Shown: positions 17,471 to 27,640, counted from the first letter of the stretch. The stretch is DNA of 64,000 nt from Ammoniphilus oxalaticus (GCF_003609605.1 NZ_MCHY01000011.1:1-64000); one strand, 5' to 3'. Translations and numbers: made by a program. The notes: a model not told the origin generated them from the sequence alone.

Positions 17471-18436
17471 TTAACTATGCGTTACGACAGCAGGTTTCCA
17501 CAACCTTCCTTGCCACGAATTCCTGCTCTTTAACTCTTTGTCAATGCCATTGAGCACGTCCCACTTTCTCAAACTCCACATCGGCCCAATCAACAGCTCG
17601 CGGGGGCCATCTCCCGTTAAACGGTGAACAACCATTTCGGGCGGTAAGATCTCCAAGATATCTACTACCAATTGAATGTACGTCTCCTGGCTTAAAAATT
17701 CCAAACCGCCTTCTTCCCACAAACGAACAAGCGGCGTCTTCTTCAACAAGTGCAACAAGTGAATTTTAATTCCTTGTACAGGCAATTGAGCAACCGCTCT
17801 CGCTGTTTCCATCATCATCTCTATTGTCTCGCCGGGCAAACCAAGAATAATATGGGCGCACACGGAAATATCATGCGCTCTTAGTTTTTCAACCCCATCC
17901 ACAAACGTTTGATAATCATGAGCCCTGTTGATTACCTCAGCCGTCGATTCGTGAATCGTCTGCAAACCGAGTTCCAGCAACAGGTCCGTCCTTTGATTCA
18001 ATTCAGCCAAGTATGCGACAACATCATCAGGCAGACAGTCGGGTCTCGTGGCGATCGACAAACCGACCACATCCTCTTCGAGAATCGTCTCATAGCAGGC
18101 CCGCAACTGTTCAACTGGGGCATACGTATTGGTATACGCCTGAAAGAAACCGATATATTTCGCTTTTGGCCACTTTTTGTGCATTCGTTGCGCGACATCG
18201 CGAAACTGCTTTTTGAGATCATCTCTGCGAAAACCAGCGAAATCGCCCGATCCTCTTGCGCTGCAAAAAGTACAACCTCCTGTCGCTATAGAGCCATCCC
18301 GATTGGGACACGTAAACCCCGCGTCTAACATCACCTTAAACACTTTCTCTCCAAACTTTTGGCGTAGATGATAATTCAATGTATGGTATCGTTTATCGCC
18401 CCATAATAATGGCGTTGCTTGCGCTTGTTGATCCAT
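17471..18436 (-). CDS. Radical SAM protein of the YtqA/YhcC family
   Basis: The TIGR01212-type family, related to the Elp3 radical-SAM fold. The cluster cysteines are Cys43-x11-Cys55-x2-Cys58 (CPNRDG...GGCTFC), the spacing typical of this group and unlike classical Cx3Cx2C. Length 321 is usual. The physiological role is not firmly known; YtqA is usually described as a radical SAM protein possibly acting on tRNA. ATG after AAGGGGGAAG. Convergent with the JAMM gene. Confidence 0.9.
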   Translation of the reverse strand: MDQQAQATPLLWGDKRYHTLNYHLRQKFGEKVFKVMLDAGFTCPNRDGSIATGGCTFCSARGSGDFAGFRRDDLKKQFRDVAQRMHKKWPKAKYIGFFQAYTNTYAPVEQLRACYETILEEDVVGLSIATRPDCLPDDVVAYLAELNQRTDLLLELGLQTIHESTAEVINRAHDYQTFVDGVEKLRAHDISVCAHIILGLPGETIEMMMETARAVAQLPVQGIKIHLLHLLKKTPLVRLWEEGGLEFLSQETYIQLVVDILEILPPEMVVHRLTGDGPRELLIGPMWSLRKWDVLNGIDKELKSRNSWQGRLWKPAVVTHS

Positions 18437-18596
18437 TCGTCGCTTCCCCCTTCCCTATCATTATCATACTCTCCGCGCTGCTTGTTTCCTAGTCTGCGCG
18501 AGTGGTTTCAACTTTCGGTTAAGTGACTTCTTCATGTAGATACGGTAAAATAAGAAAAAATAGCAGGATACATAGTTTAGTGAGGATGTGGAAAAC

Positions 18597-18821
18597 ATGA
18601 ATTTAGAAAAACCTAGCAAAGAAAACATCGTGTATATTTTAAATGAATTGCAAAAAAAGCTGACCATGGCCAATGCCTCTGTAATGAATCCAGACTCGTT
18701 CGAATTAAATGTTTACGAAGATTTGCTCTACCTTTACCAAGTAGTAAATCGGATGGACAAGGTCAGCATTAGTGAGATGGAAGCGATTGTGAGCGAATTA
18801 GGCAGCTTGCGCAAAAAGTAG
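18597..18821 (+). CDS. yfkK: UPF0435 (DUF1128) protein, YfkK-like
   Basis: A 74-residue helical cytosolic protein matching the YfkK/DUF1128 pattern: KPSKENIVYILNELQKKL, then ELNVYEDLLYLYQVVN, ending SEMEAIVSELGSLRKK. The function of the family is unknown. ATG 18597 is chosen because GAGGA lies ten bases before it; the in-frame GTG at 18588 directly abuts that site. It is 34 bp upstream of the flavoprotein gene and probably co-transcribed with it. Confidence 0.85.
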   Translation: MNLEKPSKENIVYILNELQKKLTMANASVMNPDSFELNVYEDLLYLYQVVNRMDKVSISEMEAIVSELGSLRKK

Positions 18822-18855
18822 ACATAGAAACGTTTCTTTAGAAAGAAGGAATTTC

Positions 18856-20124
18856 ATGAAGGCAGAGATCGTGATCATTGGCGGGGGGCCTGCTGGTCTA
18901 ATGGCCGCTTACGCGGCGGGATTGGAAGGTTGCAAAGTGTTGCTCGTGGATAAAGGGGACAAGCTTGGACGAAAACTGGCTATCTCGGGCGGGGGACGTT
19001 GCAATGTAACGAATGCGGGTCCAATCGACTTGATCATTCGCAACATTCCAGGTAATGGTAAGTTTCTCTACAGCTCCCTTGCCCAATTTAGCAACCAAAA
19101 CATCATTCAGTTCTTTGAAAGTCTCGGCATTCCGCTGAAAGAAGAAGACCGCGGTCGCATGTTCCCGGTTAGTGACAAAGCGAAAGACGTTGTGCAGGCA
19201 TTGCTCGACAAAATCGCCGAATTGGGCGTGACCATCAAAACAAACGCGCCAGTCAAACAAATTGTGTACGATGATCAACGCATTACAGGCGTCCAACTCG
19301 CCACAGGTGAAACGATCGAAACGAACTGTGTCATCGTCGCTGTCGGTGGAAAATCTGTGCCTTATACCGGATCGACGGGAGACGGATATCGTTGGGCTGA
19401 AAAGGCCGGGCACACGATTACCGATTTATTTCCGACTGAGGTCCCGATCACATCCAGCGAACCGTTCATTCGCGACAAAACGCTGCAAGGGTTATCATTG
19501 CGCGATGTTCGACTCGCGGTAATGGATCCAAAGAGGAATCGACAGGTAATCGAGCATGATGGCGATCTTATCTTTACCCATTTTGGCATCTCAGGCCCCA
19601 TCGCTTTGCGCTGCAGTCAATTTGTCGTTAAGACACTGAAAAAGGGACACAAAGCAGCGTTGATGACGATTGATCTTTTCCCAACTAAAACAAAGGAAGC
19701 CGTTATTGCGGATATTAAACAGCGAGCGGAACAAGAAGCAAAGCGAGCAATCAAAAATGTGTTAAGAGGCTATTTGCCGGAAAGATTGATTCCGTTGTTA
19801 TTAACGAAGGCGAACTTGGATGAGGATACGACCTCGGCGCATTTACCGCGTGTTCCTTTAGATAATTTAGCTGAACTAATCAAACGTTTTCCACTCGAAG
19901 TCGATGGAACTTTATCGATCGAAGAAGCTTTTGTAACAGGCGGCGGCATTTCATTGAAAGAAGTTGATCCGAAGACGATGCAATCGCGCCTCATGCCTGG
20001 ACTGTTCTTCTGCGGCGAAGTGCTTGACATCCACGGTTATACGGGAGGGTTTAACATTACCGCCGCCTTTACGACGGGATACAGCGCCGGCAGGTCTTCC
20101 GCAGCCCACTGTCAAAGCATATGA
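18856..20124 (+). CDS. HI0933-like FAD-dependent oxidoreductase (YtfP/BaiN family)
   Basis: A flavoprotein of the NAD(P)/FAD-dependent HI0933 family. It has an N-terminal dinucleotide fold GGGPAGLMAA (residues 8-17) and the family signature GGGRCNVTN near 48. FTHFGISGPIALRCS lies mid-protein, and the C-terminus carries TGGGISLKEVDPKTM with GEVLDIHGYTGGFNITAAFTTGYSAG. Length 422 is normal. Family members have been linked to a reductive step on bile acids (BaiN) and to RdsA, but the role in Bacillales is not established. ATG after AGAAAGAAGGA. Confidence 0.9.
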   Translation: MKAEIVIIGGGPAGLMAAYAAGLEGCKVLLVDKGDKLGRKLAISGGGRCNVTNAGPIDLIIRNIPGNGKFLYSSLAQFSNQNIIQFFESLGIPLKEEDRGRMFPVSDKAKDVVQALLDKIAELGVTIKTNAPVKQIVYDDQRITGVQLATGETIETNCVIVAVGGKSVPYTGSTGDGYRWAEKAGHTITDLFPTEVPITSSEPFIRDKTLQGLSLRDVRLAVMDPKRNRQVIEHDGDLIFTHFGISGPIALRCSQFVVKTLKKGHKAALMTIDLFPTKTKEAVIADIKQRAEQEAKRAIKNVLRGYLPERLIPLLLTKANLDEDTTSAHLPRVPLDNLAELIKRFPLEVDGTLSIEEAFVTGGGISLKEVDPKTMQSRLMPGLFFCGEVLDIHGYTGGFNITAAFTTGYSAGRSSAAHCQSI

Positions 20125-20154
20125 TATTTGACATGAAATATGATAGATAAAAAA

Positions 20155-20187
20155 CGCCGTCTTCTTATCTTATTTGAGAAGACGGCG
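20155..20187. terminator. Bidirectional terminator
   Basis: CGCCGTCTTCT pairs with AGAAGACGGCG between two convergent genes, with A-rich sequence on the left. Confidence 0.85.
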
Positions 20188-20202
20188 CTCTCTATGCTAT
20201 GC

Positions 20203-20487
20203 TTAATGTTCGAGTCGCTTCATGACTCCTTGTTTAACCTCAATTCGCTTTGACGGGTGATCAATAGCAGGTCCATCCTCTTCCTCGTCTTCGTAATCTT
20301 GAGTTTTCATATTTGAAATGGCGCTAATTCCCATTAATAAGCTCGCTAAGCCGAAGCCGAATAAACCCCATCCAAATGGATTGTCCACTAAGTTTTGGCG
20401 TGGATTTACCCGCTTCATCGGCATCGCAAAAAGGCCTAATAACGTAAATGCCCCGCCGAGCAATATCATTAAGCGTCCCCTTTGCAT
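20203..20487 (-). CDS. Small two-helix membrane protein
   Basis: A 94-residue protein with two hydrophobic segments (about 6-23 and 39-57) joined by a short polar loop. An acidic C-terminal tail with DYEDEEEDG ends in a basic patch. ATG follows AAAGGAGGG. The family is not recognised. It is divergent from typA and convergent with the flavoprotein gene, so probably monocistronic. Confidence 0.75.
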   Translation of the reverse strand: MQRGRLMILLGGAFTLLGLFAMPMKRVNPRQNLVDNPFGWGLFGFGLASLLMGISAISNMKTQDYEDEEEDGPAIDHPSKRIEVKQGVMKRLEH

Positions 20488-20678
20488 GATTGCATCCCTC
20501 CTTTCTACTTTAGTATGAAAAGAACTCGTTTCGCTATCCTTGGCAACATTTACAGGTTGCCAGTTTCATCGTTGGACATTATTTTTCTTTACGGACTGCA
20601 ATAATAACGTGTATAATAATAAGGTTCTAAATTTGTTATGATCAGCTGCGTTCTGATTAAAAAGGAGTTTATAAAACA

Positions 20679-22511
20679 TTGAGAAGAGAAGACATTCGTA
20701 ATATTGCGATCATTGCCCACGTTGATCACGGAAAAACAACGCTGGTTGATAAATTGTTGCAACAATCTGGGATTTTCCGCTCACACGAACATGTAGAAGA
20801 TCGGGTGATGGATTCCAGTGATTTGGAAAGAGAACGCGGCATTACCATTCTTGCTAAAAACACGGCAGTAACCTATAAAGATCATACGATCAACATCCTC
20901 GATACCCCTGGACACGCCGACTTTGGCGGTGAGGTTGAACGGATTTTGAATATGGTTGATGGTGTGCTGCTTGTTGTTGACGCGTTTGAAGGCTGTATGC
21001 CGCAAACACGCTTTGTTTTGAAAAAAGCGTTGGAGCAAAATTTAACGCCGATTCTCGTCATTAATAAAATTGATCGTGAAAACGCGAGACCTGAGCAAGT
21101 CGTCAATGATGTGTATGATCTATTTATCGATTTGGACGCAACGGAAGAACAGATTGAATTCCCGGTTATATACGCGTCCGCGATGAATGGAACAGCAAGC
21201 GTTGAATCTTCGCGCCAAGACGAAAATATGGAATGTCTATATGATGCGATCATCGCGCACATCCCCGCTCCTGAAGCAGATCCTGCAGGACCTTTGCAAA
21301 TGCAGGCCGCCATTTTGGACTACAATGATTACCTCGGTAGAATCGGAATCGGACGAGTGCATCGCGGGATCATAAAAAGAGGCCAGATGGTTGCCCATAT
21401 GAAACGGGACGGATCGATCAAACAGGTAAGAATCGCTAAATTATTCGGATTCGCTGGGTTGAAACGAGTTGAGATCGAGCAAGCCAAGGCGGGCGATCTT
21501 GTTGCCGTACCTGGTTTAGATGAAATTAATGTCGGTGAAACAATCGCGGATCTCGATCACCCAGAAGCTCTTCCTTTATTAAAGATCGATGAGCCTACTT
21601 TAAAAATGACCTTTTCGGTCAACAATGGACCCTTTGCCGGCAAAGAAGGCAAGCACGTCACCTCAAGAAAACTGCGCGACCGTCTGTTTCAAGAGTTGGA
21701 AACGGATGTTAGCTTAAGGGTAGATGAATCAAGCGCAGATTCCTTCGTCGTTTCGGGGCGGGGGGAATTGCATCTGTCAATCCTTATTGAAACGATGAGA
21801 CGAGAAGGTTATGAATTTCTTGTTTCCAAACCGGAAGTCATCGTTCGCGAGATTGACGGGAAAAAGATGGAGCCAAGCGAGCGCGTTTTGATCGATGTTC
21901 CTGAAGAACATACGGGAGCGATCATGGAATCATTAGGCGCCCGAAAGGCTGAAATGGTTAATATGGTGAACAACGGGTTCGGTTCGGTGCGTCTTGAATT
22001 TATTATTCCTTCGCGCGGACTGATCGGTTATCAAACGGAGTTTATGAGCTTGACAAAAGGATACGGCATATTAAATCATTCCTTTGATAGCTATCTTCCG
22101 CTGATCCAAGGCGATGTGGGCGGTCGGCGTTCCGGGGTGTTAGTCTCACATGAAACTGGCTCAGCAACGACGTATGGCTTAATGTCTGTCGAAGATCGCG
22201 GGATCATGTTTGTGCATCCAAGCGCCGCAGTGTATGAAGGAATGATTGTTGGCGAGCACAACCGCGACAATGATCTAGTCGTCAATGTGTGCAAAGAAAA
22301 GCACGCGACAAACGTGCGCAGCGCCAACAAAGATGAAACCGTTAAATTGAAAACACCGCGCGATTTATCGCTTGAAGAAGCATTACAGTATTTAAACGAT
22401 GACGAATATTGCGAAGTGACACCGAAATCGATTCGTTTACGCAAAAGATATCTTAAGAAAAATGAACGTGAACGGGCGCAAAAAGATGCAAAGCATAGTG
22501 TCCACTCCTAA
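20679..22511 (+). CDS. typA: Ribosome-associated translational GTPase TypA/BipA
   Basis: An EF-G-like GTPase that binds the ribosome and helps large-subunit assembly and growth under stress or cold. The G1 motif [10 protein letters not shown] (about residues 12-21), [14 protein letters not shown] and NKID are intact, followed by domain II, an EF-G-type domain and the BipA-specific C-terminal domain ([20 protein letters not shown]). Length 610 is normal. TTG start eleven bases after AAGGAG. A strong terminator follows. Confidence 0.97.
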   Translation: MRREDIRNIAIIAHVDHGKTTLVDKLLQQSGIFRSHEHVEDRVMDSSDLERERGITILAKNTAVTYKDHTINILDTPGHADFGGEVERILNMVDGVLLVVDAFEGCMPQTRFVLKKALEQNLTPILVINKIDRENARPEQVVNDVYDLFIDLDATEEQIEFPVIYASAMNGTASVESSRQDENMECLYDAIIAHIPAPEADPAGPLQMQAAILDYNDYLGRIGIGRVHRGIIKRGQMVAHMKRDGSIKQVRIAKLFGFAGLKRVEIEQAKAGDLVAVPGLDEINVGETIADLDHPEALPLLKIDEPTLKMTFSVNNGPFAGKEGKHVTSRKLRDRLFQELETDVSLRVDESSADSFVVSGRGELHLSILIETMRREGYEFLVSKPEVIVREIDGKKMEPSERVLIDVPEEHTGAIMESLGARKAEMVNMVNNGFGSVRLEFIIPSRGLIGYQTEFMSLTKGYGILNHSFDSYLPLIQGDVGGRRSGVLVSHETGSATTYGLMSVEDRGIMFVHPSAAVYEGMIVGEHNRDNDLVVNVCKEKHATNVRSANKDETVKLKTPRDLSLEEALQYLNDDEYCEVTPKSIRLRKRYLKKNERERAQKDAKHSVHS

Positions 22512-22524
22512 TGTAAATAAAAAA

Positions 22525-22555
22525 GGACCTGATAGTTTTATCAGGTCCTTTTTTT
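22525..22555. terminator. Bidirectional terminator
   Basis: GGACCTGATA pairs with TATCAGGTCC around GTTT, with an A-run on the left and T-run on the right, between typA and the convergent LCP gene. Confidence 0.9.
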
Positions 22556-22563
22556 GATTTCAG

Positions 22564-23982
22564 TTAATCTAGCGCTGGCGATGTTTCCGATCCGACTGGA
22601 GCAGAATTGACTGGCGGTTGTAGCATGCCAGCTGGATCCTCATTCGGTGTCGGCGCTGGCGTCCGCGGAGATTCGCTGTCCGAACGCGGTGGTGTTTTAG
22701 ACGGCTTTGCCGCTGCATCATCCGCTTCGAAATCAACGGAATCCGATGGTTTCTTACCGCTGCTCGATGAGTTCTTCTTGTCCACTTCGTTCTCAGACGA
22801 CTTCGGTTTTTCCGTTGTTTGTTTTTTAACTTCAGAAGCTTGTTGTTTTGGAGCGGCTTCCGCCGCTTTCTGTGTTGTGTTCGATTTAGGAGTCACATTA
22901 GCTTGTCTTTGCGAGCCTGGCGCTTCTACTCGAATCGTCGATCGAAACGTCTTACGCTCAATTCCCATTTCCTCTTGAAAAGCAAGTTGAATTTGTTCTA
23001 AATTTTCCTTCGGGATGATCGTATGCGATGAAGCGACATCCCAATACCCGCCGGTTTCTAGCCCGGCAATATTGTCGGAACCAATCGATTTAAAATCCAT
23101 AATTAAACCTTTAATTTGTTCCTTAGATAAGTCTGTTCGAATGTGGTCGCCAGCTACATCTAGCACATTGAAGAAACTAGCGATTCCAGTAAACGACTTC
23201 ATTTTATCAACGAGCGATTTGATCACGGTTTGTTGTCTTACGCCGCGATCGAAATCGGTGGAGTAATATTTAGGCCCGCGGTTGTCCTTACGATGACGCA
23301 CAAATCCGAGCGCCTGATCCCCGTCTAATCGTTGCAGACCCGCTTGCAAGTTAATATGGGTCCCATCGGTCGGATCATCATATTTCATACTTTTATCAAC
23401 CTCGATCTCCACTCCGCCTAACTCATCCACGACTTTTTCAAATCCTTCGAAATCGGTCATCACATAATAATTAATCGGAATGCCTAGCGCCTCTTCAATC
23501 GTTTTCTTTAAAAGCGTTGTGCCTGTTTCTGTCACTGGCTTTTTATTTCTTTCTGCGGCGCGCCGCGCAATTTCACCGCGGGCGTAAACGGAATTTATTT
23601 TATGATAACCATTATATCCAGGAATTTTAACACCCGTATCGCGCGGGATCGGCATCATCGTCACATGTTTAGTCTGTGGGTTTAATGCGGCGACAATAAT
23701 CACGTCTGTATTTGCCATGCCGAGATCGGCCCGTTCATCCGTCCCGATAATCACGAGCGAGATCGGTTCTTTATTATAAGCGACAGGTTCCTCGTTTTGA
23801 GTCAAATTAAGTTCGGTATCGCTGGCCACTTTCTTTAGTGTATCTTCCAACTTCCACCATGCAGCGCCAGCGGCAACCGCGCAAAAAACAAAAAACATTA
23901 AGATTGTCCCAAGTAAGATTCTTTTCTTTTTCAGTTTTTTATTGTTATATTTCATCTTACGATTCGGTTGTATTTGCATCGA
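22564..23982 (-). CDS. LytR-CpsA-Psr (LCP) family cell-wall polymer ligase
   Basis: LCP enzymes transfer teichoic acid or other anionic polymers from lipid carriers to peptidoglycan outside the cell. A lysine-rich cytoplasmic stretch and one membrane helix (about 22-42) precede the LCP domain, which has DVIIVAALNP, PIPRDTGVKIPGY, a KINSVYA segment, GGVEIEVDKSM and DRGVRQQTVIKSL. The last ~130 residues are low-complexity Pro/Ser/Lys/Glu, probably in the wall. ATG 23982 is preferred because GGAGGT lies ten bases before it. ATG 24039, with GGGGAG, would add 19 residues. Confidence 0.92.
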   Translation of the reverse strand, partial: SMQIQPNRKMKYNNKKLKKKRILLGTILMFFVFCAVAAGAAWWKLEDTLKKVASDTELNLTQNEEPVAYNKEPISLVIIGTDERADLGMANTDVIIVAALNPQTKHVTMMPIPRDTGVKIPGYNGYHKINSVYARGEIARRAAERNKKPVTETGTTLLKKTIEEALGIPINYYVMTDFEGFEKVVDELGGVEIEVDKSMKYDDPTDGTHINLQAGLQRLDGDQALGFVRHRKDNRGPKYYSTDFDRGVRQQTVIKSLVDKMKSFTGIASFFNVLDVAGDHIRTDLSKEQIKGLIMDFKSIGSDNIAGLETGGYWDVASSHTIIPKENLEQIQLAFQEEMGIERKTFRSTIRVEAPGSQRQANVTPKSNTTQKAAEAAPKQQASEVKKQTTEKPKSSENEVDKKNSSSSGKKPSDSVDFEADDAAAKPSKTPPRSDSESPRTPAPTPNEDPAGMLQPPVNSAPVGSETSPALD

Positions 23983-24250
23983 TCCTATTACCTCCACATT
24001 ACTGAGCGCGCCCGTTGTTTTGAGCGCCTTCTCCAGCATACTTGACTCCCCATATTTTCGCAATATACTTTCTCAAAGGTAATGTTAAATTTTTGTTGTC
24101 ATTAGGGATTTAGACGCATTTTTCAACAAAAGGTTGCAGAAAGTGAGATAAAAACCAAACTTTATACCGAATACTTCCACTTGATTGATGTTTTACCCAC
24201 CTATTAACTCCATTTTCGACAATCAAGCCCAACAATGTTCAAACAAAAAA

Positions 24251-24282
24251 AAGGATGCGCGAAGAGAATTTGCGGCATCCTT
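24251..24282 (-). terminator. Terminator
   Basis: AAGGATGC pairs with GCATCCTT. On the minus strand it is followed by a long T-run, just after the lysophospholipase-like gene. Confidence 0.8.
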
Positions 24283-25096
24283 ATTTGGTCGTTTCTATTC
24301 GTCCCATCCAGTTGATCATCTCCTGAATCACTTGCGCCCGTTCAGGTTCATTGAGCACTTCGTGATAAAGCCCAGGCCATTCCCGATACCATTTCTGTCC
24401 AATTGGTAACTGCTCCACCCACTTTTTTGTTTCTGATTTATCCGTAATCCGATCCCCTCCCGCTTGATGAACAAGCAATGGAATCTGTGGAATTCGATCA
24501 AGTTGTTGCCAATTTAATTGCATATGCAACAGGAGTTCATTGTACCAACGCACACTCGCTTTTTTGATTAAGTAAGGATCCGTTTCATCGCGTTTTATAA
24601 TTTGCTCGTTACGCGTAACGAGGTGGGAATCAATTTCTGAACCGAGCGTCAACTTCGGATACACAACATTCAACGCCTTAGCTAACGATTGTTTCCACGG
24701 TGGAACTTTCACACTCAAACCAAAACATGGAGACGATAAAACAACGCCGCGAACGATCGGTTGATGCGTTTCTAAAAAACGGGCGATAACAAGCCCGCCT
24801 AAACTATGACCAAACAGATACGGTGGAACTGAGTCGCGACACCTGAGTTCTTCATACCAATCAGCAACGGCCTCGATATAAGCTTCAAAGCGATCGATAT
24901 GACCCTTCTGTTTGCCGCTTGATCGTCCATATCCCGGCAAATCGCCGCCAAGCACATCATACCCCGCTCTATTCCACTGTTCGATCGCCCAAGCGTATCG
25001 GCCAATGTGTTCGCCAGCTCCATGCACGAGCAACAACGATCCAACTTTAGGAGCTGATGTCGGATAAAAGGTTTTATATGTTTGCAAATTTGTCAC
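24281..25096 (-). CDS. Alpha/beta hydrolase, monoacylglycerol lipase/lysophospholipase-like
   Basis: A serine hydrolase fold with LVHGAGEHIGRYAW near the N-terminus (oxyanion region), the nucleophile elbow GHSLGG (Ser near residue 94), and late Asp and His candidates in VHQAGGDRITD and GLYHEVLNEPER. This Pfam Hydrolase_4 pattern matches monoglyceride lipases and lysophospholipases. There is no signal peptide, so it acts in the cytosol or at the inner membrane face. 271 aa. The substrate is not determined. Confidence 0.88.
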   Translation of the reverse strand: MTNLQTYKTFYPTSAPKVGSLLLVHGAGEHIGRYAWAIEQWNRAGYDVLGGDLPGYGRSSGKQKGHIDRFEAYIEAVADWYEELRCRDSVPPYLFGHSLGGLVIARFLETHQPIVRGVVLSSPCFGLSVKVPPWKQSLAKALNVVYPKLTLGSEIDSHLVTRNEQIIKRDETDPYLIKKASVRWYNELLLHMQLNWQQLDRIPQIPLLVHQAGGDRITDKSETKKWVEQLPIGQKWYREWPGLYHEVLNEPERAQVIQEMINWMGRIETTK

Positions 25097-25199
25097 CCCA
25101 GGTTAAATAGAGAGCTTCTGTCTAAAAGTTTTTATTTGGTTTCCACCATAAAAAGATGTATAATTCGAGTTAAAGTGCTTTTTAAGGGGGAGATCTTCC

Positions 25200-26114
25200 G
25201 TGATCCATCTAGAAAACGTTGATACGAGATTAGAAGAACGTTTGACAGAATTATATAATATACACAAGGAGAGAGCAAAAAATATCGATTGGAGCTACCA
25301 CGAATTTGTTCCGTGGGACAAGGCCCGTTGTTTCAAAAGAGAGCCTTGGCATGAAAGCCAACGAACGCTGCCCTTTGCTGTTTATACAGCGGTTGAAACA
25401 GCCTTATTAACCGAAGTGAATTTACCATGGTTCACAACACATCTCCACGCGACGTTTAAAGGCGCATTAACACCAATCAAGGAATTCGTGCATACTTGGA
25501 CTGCTGAGGAAGACCAACACTCAAATCTACTCGAAACATATTTGATTGTAACCAGAAACGCGAATCCCCATGAATTGAGCAAATTGCGTTATCGGGTAGT
25601 CGAGCTGGGTTTTGAGTCTGAGTTCACTGCTCCCACACAAGTAATGGCTTATACAGCGATGCAAGAGTTAGCGACAATGGTCTACTACAATAACGTTGCT
25701 CGCGTGGCTCAAGAGCACGACCGCGATCTATCTACCCTGTTGCGTCGTCTAGCAAAAGATGAAAGCTTGCACTACGCATTTTACCGTGATGCCATTAAAG
25801 CTCATTTAGATTTAGAGCCTAACTATATTTATCACATCGCTTATGTGATGTTAAATTTTGGTATGCCTGGAAAAGACATGCCTGATTTTGAAGAGCGAAT
25901 GAAAATCATCGGCCAAGAGGCAAATTACGGTCCAGAGCAATATTTTGACCAAGTGCTAGATGTGCTTGTGAAGTTTTGGGAGATCGACCAATTAAAACCG
26001 ACAGATCCTGAGGCTGAAAAAGCGCGGCAAAGCATCCTTAAGCACCATTCCCGCTTGAAACGAATTATTGATCGTTCTCAGTCACGCAGACAAGTCAATT
26101 TACAAACCGAGTAA
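25200..26114 (+). CDS. Acyl-ACP desaturase (soluble di-iron, FA_desaturase_2)
   Basis: A soluble di-iron enzyme of the plant stearoyl-ACP desaturase/mycobacterial DesA type that introduces a double bond into acyl-ACP. Two ExxH iron sites are visible: Glu104-Asp-Gln-His107 (TAEEDQH) and Glu188-Ser-Leu-His191 (KDESLH). Further carboxylate ligands are Glu66 or Glu72 and Glu156. Length 304 is usual. GTG start after GGGGGAGA. Bacillus species normally desaturate with a membrane Des enzyme, so this type is unusual. It is monocistronic. Confidence 0.88.
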   Translation: MIHLENVDTRLEERLTELYNIHKERAKNIDWSYHEFVPWDKARCFKREPWHESQRTLPFAVYTAVETALLTEVNLPWFTTHLHATFKGALTPIKEFVHTWTAEEDQHSNLLETYLIVTRNANPHELSKLRYRVVELGFESEFTAPTQVMAYTAMQELATMVYYNNVARVAQEHDRDLSTLLRRLAKDESLHYAFYRDAIKAHLDLEPNYIYHIAYVMLNFGMPGKDMPDFEERMKIIGQEANYGPEQYFDQVLDVLVKFWEIDQLKPTDPEAEKARQSILKHHSRLKRIIDRSQSRRQVNLQTE

Positions 26115-26159
26115 ACTACCTGGTTTTTTGTACGGCCAGTCCTAAGCGCTCGAAACAAA

Positions 26160-26201
26160 AAAAGACAATCTAGCAAGCGACGCTTCTAGACTGTCTTTTT
26201 T
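26160..26201. terminator. Bidirectional terminator
   Basis: AAAGACAATCTAG pairs with CTAGACTGTCTTT (one mismatch) between the convergent desaturase and nitronate monooxygenase-like genes. Confidence 0.8.
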
Positions 26202-26204
26202 ATA

Positions 26205-27182
26205 TTAAGATACCGCATTTTTTTGTTGTTCTAAGTGATCGGCTAATTCTTCCATAATCGTATCAATGATCGTCTGTACGGGCAGAATTTGTTTGATTTC
26301 ATGAACCCTCGAACCCGCAAAAATAATTCCGTTGTCGACGTCTCCTTCGACCGTTCTCTTTAAAGAATCCAGCGTACAAAATTGGAAACTACATACCTTT
26401 AAGCACTGATCACAATAATCTATTTTAATTCGCTCTTGAGCTATTACTCGCTCAATAAACGGATTAATGATCGCTCGCCCCTCTAATCCGACCGTTGTTT
26501 TGACAAGCGCGGTTTGTCCTTCCCCACAATCAACATACTTCTGTTTAAATGAAGGATGGGCATCACATTCTTCGCTGGCGACAAAACGCGTTCCCATTTG
26601 TACGCCGACAGCTCCCATTGCCATTGCTTTCGCTACATCTTCACCTGTTAAAATACCGCCTGCCGCAATCACCGGGATATCGACCGCTTCGACCACTTCA
26701 GGTAGGATTTCAAATAAAGGTCGATCCGTTCCAAGGTGACCGCCTGCTTCACAACCTTCGGCCACGATTGCCGCTGCTCCCAATCTTTGAGCCAATCTCG
26801 CCAATTTACCAGAAGAGACAATCGAAATAATCGGAACGTCATACTCTCTTCCCCACTGGTACATGTCTCGTGAAAATCCCGCGCCTGATATAATAAAATC
26901 AACCTTTTCGCGCATGGCCACTTTTACAGTTTCTGCAAAATCACTCATCGCAAACAATACATTTACACCAATATAACCTTGTCCGCCGCTTAATTCCCTG
27001 GCGCATCGAATTTGTCTGATCAATTCTTCATGCGGAATTCCAGTTCCAGAAATAATGCCAATCCCCCCTGCATTGGCAACAGCCGCGGCCAAACCGCTAA
27101 GCGACACCGCTATGCCCATTCCTCCCTGAATGATCGGAACGCGTGGCGTCATATGCGCAATTTTCATTTGTGGAATATTCAA
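26205..27182 (-). CDS. Nitronate monooxygenase / FabK-like FMN protein
   Basis: A TIM-barrel FMN enzyme of the 2-nitropropane dioxygenase group. Family motifs are PIIQGGMGI at the N-terminus, EGCEAGGHLG near 140, IPVIAAGGILTGEDVAKAMAMGA and GVQMGTRFV. It could oxidise nitronates or be an enoyl-ACP reductase (FabK) relative; a Cys-rich CDQCLKVCSFQFC stretch near 277-289 is a feature of one subgroup. TTG start at 27182 after AGGGGG. 325 aa. Confidence 0.87.
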   Translation of the reverse strand: MNIPQMKIAHMTPRVPIIQGGMGIAVSLSGLAAAVANAGGIGIISGTGIPHEELIRQIRCARELSGGQGYIGVNVLFAMSDFAETVKVAMREKVDFIISGAGFSRDMYQWGREYDVPIISIVSSGKLARLAQRLGAAAIVAEGCEAGGHLGTDRPLFEILPEVVEAVDIPVIAAGGILTGEDVAKAMAMGAVGVQMGTRFVASEECDAHPSFKQKYVDCGEGQTALVKTTVGLEGRAIINPFIERVIAQERIKIDYCDQCLKVCSFQFCTLDSLKRTVEGDVDNGIIFAGSRVHEIKQILPVQTIIDTIMEELADHLEQQKNAVS

Positions 27183-27440
27183 ATTTTTTCCCCCTAATTA
27201 AATCGGAATTGGTCTAATTCCTCCCCAGGAATCTAAACTCTATTCTATCATAAACCAAAATGGTTCAATTAAGGAATAAGATCTATCACTTTAAAAGAAT
27301 TTTTTTGAAAAAATTACCGACAATCCTGCCTTCTGAGCAACGCGCAAGAAAAAAACCACACTGTTTTTGACTCTTTTTGTCATATTTTAATGGTTCCGCG
27401 GATAGACATGATTAAAGATCAAAAAAGGGAGTGTGGCACA

Positions 27441-27632
27441 ATGAAAGAATTCATGCTGCAAATCGAATCGATCACAAGCTGCTCGCAATTACAATCATTA
27501 AAAGAATCAATTAAAGACGAAGTCATTCACCCTCAGCTTCGCTGGGATGAACGGATGATTTTATATAAACAAGTGCAACTCATTAATGAACGAATTACCC
27601 AATTAACATTAACGGTCCAACCAACTTTATAA
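27441..27632 (+). CDS. Small protein, 63 aa, paralogue of the gene at 3078
   Basis: ATG 27441 lies nine bases after GGGAG. The protein core HPQLRWDERMILYKQVQ followed by LINERITQL is clearly related to the protein encoded at 3078-3257. A short variable N-terminal helix precedes it. There is no membrane segment, Cys motif or known domain. The family appears to be one small helical hairpin of unknown role. A strong terminator follows, so it is expressed alone. Confidence 0.75.
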   Translation: MKEFMLQIESITSCSQLQSLKESIKDEVIHPQLRWDERMILYKQVQLINERITQLTLTVQPTL

Positions 27633-27640
27633 CTAAAAAA

